A stretch of DNA of 64,000 bases from positions 1-64,000 of the forward strand of contig CABUTR010000010.1 in assembly GCA_902494555.1 (NCBI GenBank). Direction: 5' to 3'. Under the pieces are notes generated by a model. The model was given only the letters and a program-made list of their open reading frames with translations. It searched no databases and was not told the DNA's origin. The first letter of the stretch is position 1. Every line of letters begins with the position of its first letter. This document shows, piece by piece, positions 60,975 to 64,000 of the stretch. Origin of the DNA: an uncultured Collinsella sp. (GTDB lineage: Bacteria; Actinomycetota; Coriobacteriia; Coriobacteriales; Coriobacteriaceae). Made by a program: the position numbers and the translations under genes.

Positions 60975-61037
60975 GGATGCAACTCCTTTACTCGTAATCG
61001 TTGACAAACGAACAGTATAGACCCGACGGCCATGCAA

Positions 61038-61134
61038 ACGATTCGCGCAACAAAACTGGAGAACTAACCCACATCTTAGGATGCCAGGCCCAAACGGCTA
61101 TACTTTCTAGGATTGAATGTATAAGGAGCATTAA
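61038..61134. promoter_or_regulatory. Divergent promoter region of the surface-glycan genes
   Basis: On the plus strand TTAGGA and TATACT (around 61076-61081 and 61099-61104) are spaced by 17 bases and point to the glycosyltransferase genes. AAGGAG follows six bases before GTG 61135. The minus-strand TATACT of the exporter lies just outside at 61014-61019. Confidence 0.55.
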
Positions 61135-62106
61135 GTGAATTCTGAATCCATCGCCGTCATCATCCCTTGCTACAACGAAGCGCTCACGATCGGCAAAGTC
61201 ATCGACGACTTTCACCGCGAGCTTCCGCAGGCGACGGTCTATGTCTATGACAACAACTCGTCAGACGATACCTCACGCATTGCCACCGAGCACGGCGCCA
61301 CAGTCCGCTTTGAGCCCCGTCAGGGAAAGGGCAACGTGTGCCGCCAGATGTTTCGCGATATCGACGCCGATTGCTACCTGATGGTCGACGGAGACGACAC
61401 CTACCCCGCCGAGGCGGCCAAGGCCCTCTGCGAGCCCATCCTTAACGGCACGGCCGACATGACCGTAGGCGATCGCCTTTCCAACGGCACCTACGCCGAG
61501 GAGAACAAGCGTGCCTTCCACGGCTTTGGCAATAATCTGGTCCGCGCCATGATCAAGTGGATCTATGGCTACAGCTTCGATGACGTCATGACAGGCTACC
61601 GCGCCATGAGCCGCCCGTTCGTCAAAACCTTCCCTGTGCTTTCCGAGGGCTTCCAGATCGAAACCGAGCTCTCGATCCACGCCGTCGACCACCGCTGGCG
61701 CATCAAAGACGTGCCCATCGAGTACCGCGACCGTCCGGAAGGCTCCGAGTCCAAGCTCAATACCGTGAGCGACGGCATTAAAGTCGTTGCGATGATCGGC
61801 ACGCTGTTCAAGGACTACCGCCCGCTGAAGTTCTTCAGCCTCGTCGCGCTTCTATTCGCGATTATCGGCCTGGTTTTGGGCATTCCTATCTTTGTTGAGT
61901 ACTTTCAGACCGGCCTGGTCCCGCGTTTCCCCACTGCCATGCTTGCTGCATCGTTTATGTTCCTCTGTGGTCTGAGCCTTGCAACCGGATTCATCCTGGA
62001 TTCTGTGGCAAAGGTCGAAAAAAAGCAGTGGGAGGTCAACGTGTACAGCAAATACGCCTACGATGACCAGCCCGGCCACCCCACTTCCAAGCCAAGCGAG
62101 AGGTAA
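61135..62106 (+). CDS. Family 2 glycosyltransferase with two C-terminal membrane helices
   Basis: Probably moves a sugar to a polyprenyl phosphate or lipid-linked intermediate. The 323-residue protein has the GT-A start VIIPCYNEALTIGKVIDDFH, the metal-binding YLMVDGDDTYPAEA and a later MTGYRAMSRPFVKTFPVLSE, then GFQIETELSIHAVDH. Two membrane helices lie at about 232-255 and 265-290. The start is GTG 61135 with AAGGAG six bases upstream. It pairs with the next glycosyltransferase. Confidence 0.9.
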   Translation: MNSESIAVIIPCYNEALTIGKVIDDFHRELPQATVYVYDNNSSDDTSRIATEHGATVRFEPRQGKGNVCRQMFRDIDADCYLMVDGDDTYPAEAAKALCEPILNGTADMTVGDRLSNGTYAEENKRAFHGFGNNLVRAMIKWIYGYSFDDVMTGYRAMSRPFVKTFPVLSEGFQIETELSIHAVDHRWRIKDVPIEYRDRPEGSESKLNTVSDGIKVVAMIGTLFKDYRPLKFFSLVALLFAIIGLVLGIPIFVEYFQTGLVPRFPTAMLAASFMFLCGLSLATGFILDSVAKVEKKQWEVNVYSKYAYDDQPGHPTSKPSER

Positions 62107-62112
62107 ACCACT

Positions 62113-63081
62113 ATGCCGCTCATCTCCATCGTCGTGCCGTGCTACAACGAGCAGGAATCACTTCCGATCTTTCTCAAAGAGCTCGATGGCGTCGTTCGCA
62201 TCATGACCCAGCAAGACCCCGGCATCTCCTTTGAGACAGTCCTCATCGACGATGGCTCGGCAGACAAAACGCTCGCCGTCATGAAAGCAGAAGCCGCGGC
62301 GGCGCATCCATACGCCATCCGCTGGCACTCTTTCTCGCGCAACTTTGGCAAGGAGGCGGCACTACTCGCCGGACTCCAGCACGCAAAGGGCGACTATGTC
62401 GCCACCATGGATGCCGACATGCAGGACCCGCCCTCGCTCCTGCCGCAGATGTACGAGATCTTACAAACCGAAGACTACGACAACGTCGCCACACGCAGGA
62501 CCACCCGCAAAGGCGAGCCTCCCATCAGGTCGTTCTGTGCCCGTATGTTCTACAAGATCATTAACCGCATTTCCAAGGCCGACATCGTCGACGGAGCACG
62601 CGATTTTAGGCTCATGAAGCGGCCTATGGTCAACGCCATCATCTCCATGGGCGAATACAACCGATTCTCCAAGGGCATTTACGGTTGGGTGGGCTTCAAA
62701 ACCAAATGGCTCCCCTACGTAAACGTCAACCGCGTGGCCGGCGAGACCAAATGGAGCTTTTGGTCGCTGCTCCTCTATTCCATCGACGGCATCGTCGCTT
62801 TTTCCACGGCGCCGCTCTCCCTCGCCGCCCTCACAGGTATCGTCTTCTGTCTCATCGCTATTCTGGGATTCGTCGTCATCCTAGTAAAGACGCTTGTCTG
62901 GGGCGACCCCGTCGGCGGATGGCCGTCGCTCGCCTGCCTCATAACGCTGTTTGGCGGCATGCAGCTTCTGTGCCTGGGAATCATAGGTGAATACTTGGCA
63001 AAAGCCTACTTGGAAACCAAGCGACGTCCCATCTATATCATTCGAGAATCCAACGAGGAATCTGATGACACGGCCCAATAA
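62113..63081 (+). CDS. GtrB/DPM1-like family 2 glycosyltransferase
   Basis: Family known to make polyprenyl-phosphate sugars on the inner membrane face. The 322-residue protein has ISIVVPCYNEQESLPIFLKE and ATMDADMQDPPSLLPQMYEI with the D-x-D motif. SFSRNFGKEAALLAGLQHAK and VDGARDFRLMKRPMVNAIIS follow, then two membrane helices at about 232-258 and 270-295. It starts six bases after the first glycosyltransferase, and its end overlaps the next gene by 17 bases. Confidence 0.93.
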   Translation: MPLISIVVPCYNEQESLPIFLKELDGVVRIMTQQDPGISFETVLIDDGSADKTLAVMKAEAAAAHPYAIRWHSFSRNFGKEAALLAGLQHAKGDYVATMDADMQDPPSLLPQMYEILQTEDYDNVATRRTTRKGEPPIRSFCARMFYKIINRISKADIVDGARDFRLMKRPMVNAIISMGEYNRFSKGIYGWVGFKTKWLPYVNVNRVAGETKWSFWSLLLYSIDGIVAFSTAPLSLAALTGIVFCLIAILGFVVILVKTLVWGDPVGGWPSLACLITLFGGMQLLCLGIIGEYLAKAYLETKRRPIYIIRESNEESDDTAQ

Positions 63082-64000
63082 CAGCACGCTCAAGAATGTG
63101 GCGTTCTACGCCGCCTGCTTCGCATTTTCCGTCGCACTCTTTGTCGCACTTGCAGTGGCAGGGCATGTCTACCCCTTTGGCGACAACTCGTTTCTCACCA
63201 ACGATCTCAAATACCAATACATCGACTTCTTTGCCTGGTTCCGGCGCGTCCTTTTAGGCGAGGCAAGCCTTCGCTATTCCTTCTCGCAGGGACTCGGCAT
63301 GAACACATGGGGGCTCTATAGCTACTACCTCGCTAGCCCCTTCAACCTGCTCTGCGCGCTGTTTCCCGCAGACAAGCTGACGCTCTTCGTGTTTGTTATC
63401 TCCGCGCTCAAACTGGGCTGCATCCACATCAGCAGCGCTTGGTATGTGCAAAAGCGCTTTGACCTACCCAAGCCCGCAGCATTCCTGCTTTCCCTCTCAT
63501 TCACGTTTTGCAGCTGGACCATCAGCAACCTACGCAACCCGCTCTGGATCGATTGCCTCATCCTGCTGCCCATCTGCGCCTACGGATGCTACGAGCTCAT
63601 CCGCAAGCAGCGCATGATCCGCCTCGTCATCGCAACGGCGCTCAATGTCATGTTCTGCTGGTATACGGCCTACATCAGCATCCTGTTCCTCTGCATCTTC
63701 GTATTGGTCGAATTTGTCGATTATGTTGCAGAAGAAGGATTTAGCTGGAAGCTCATGCTCGATCGGGCCCTGCGATTCGCCGGGGCCATCGCGCTTGGAC
63801 TGCTTCTGTCCGCCTGGACCTTTTTGCCGACCATCCTTGCCATGGCAAAAGGCGGCCCCGTGCTGGCACTTGGCCCTTTGCTTAAAACAGGCCTCAAATC
63901 GCTCATCAGGGGCTTCATCCCCGGCATGTGGGTGAATAACGGGAACACGCCGCAGTTCTATTGCGGCGTAATCATGATGTTACTTGCAATAAGCCTACTG
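63065..64000 (+). CDS. YfhO-family multi-spanning membrane protein (3' end outside the window)
   Basis: Starts at ATG 63065 inside the preceding gene and stays open to the window edge, 312 codons. It has a short cytoplasmic start, then many hydrophobic segments (AFYAACFAFSVALFVALAVA, then YPFGDNSFLTNDLKYQYIDF and FAWFRRVLLGEASLRYSFSQ). The asparagine- and aspartate-bearing first outer loop and overall layout match YfhO, implicated in lipoteichoic-acid glycosylation with a GtrB-type partner in Firmicutes. The neighbouring GtrB-like gene supports this (inference). Confidence 0.82.
   Translation, partial: MTRPNNSTLKNVAFYAACFAFSVALFVALAVAGHVYPFGDNSFLTNDLKYQYIDFFAWFRRVLLGEASLRYSFSQGLGMNTWGLYSYYLASPFNLLCALFPADKLTLFVFVISALKLGCIHISSAWYVQKRFDLPKPAAFLLSLSFTFCSWTISNLRNPLWIDCLILLPICAYGCYELIRKQRMIRLVIATALNVMFCWYTAYISILFLCIFVLVEFVDYVAEEGFSWKLMLDRALRFAGAIALGLLLSAWTFLPTILAMAKGGPVLALGPLLKTGLKSLIRGFIPGMWVNNGNTPQFYCGVIMMLLAISLL

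Noticed and set aside
1..64000. CRISPR array, prophage or insertion sequence
   Set aside because: No regularly spaced repeats, transposase, integrase of phage type or terminal inverted repeats were found; the only tyrosine recombinase is the housekeeping XerC-like protein.

Overview
The window is a compact, GC-rich bacterial chromosome segment with short intergenic gaps and many GTG and TTG starts that have good Shine-Dalgarno sequences. The protein set includes a non-mevalonate isoprenoid pathway, alpha2beta2 GlyRS, Obg with a C-terminal acidic tail, pyruvate phosphate dikinase with its regulatory protein, and an Mre-type elongasome. My best guess, from general resemblance only, is a Coriobacteriia gut anaerobe such as Collinsella. 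No 16S rRNA gene is present to prove this.

Region 1 (1-26963) lies almost wholly on the minus strand. Read in the direction of transcription: rpsP-khpA-rimM-trmD-lepB-glyQ-glyS-ppsR (ribosome maturation, tRNA modification, secretion, GlyRS); then ppdK; rplS; rnhB; yraN-comM-dprA-trmFO-xerC (DNA uptake and recombination); rpsB-tsf; and pyrH-frr-uppS-cdsA-dxr-rseP-ispG-proS (ribosome recycling, lipid carrier and isoprenoid synthesis, site-2 protease). Hairpin terminators separate several blocks.

Region 2 (27165-48305): dinB stands alone on the plus strand. The minus strand carries a cell-shape and ribosome-assembly series: a P-type ATPase, a zinc-ribbon membrane protein, a cyclophilin, a TPR membrane protein, mreB-mreC-mreD-mrdA-rodA, a DUF697-like protein, a two-gene radical-SAM/DUF2344 pair, rplU-rpmA, obgE-nadD-yqeK-rsfS.

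Region 3 (48317-57045): after a divergent tRNA-Arg(CCG), the plus strand has one aromatic amino acid cluster, aroF-tyrA-aroB-aroA-aroC-pheA-aroE/aroK fusion-aroQ. It holds all seven shikimate steps plus the Tyr and Phe branches. It starts with a hairpin and a possible leader peptide that look like an attenuator.

Region 4 (57046-59295) is an accessory pocket between aroQ and tRNA-Arg(TCT). It holds an unrecognised two-gene module (a small protein overlapping a P-loop ATPase with a Toprim-like C-terminal half) and a broken acyltransferase remnant. The module is the best candidate here for an undescribed system.

Region 5 (59350-64000) is the start of a cell-surface polysaccharide locus: a Wzt/Wzm-type ABC exporter on the minus strand and, divergently, two family-2 glycosyltransferases and a YfhO-like membrane protein cut off by the window end.
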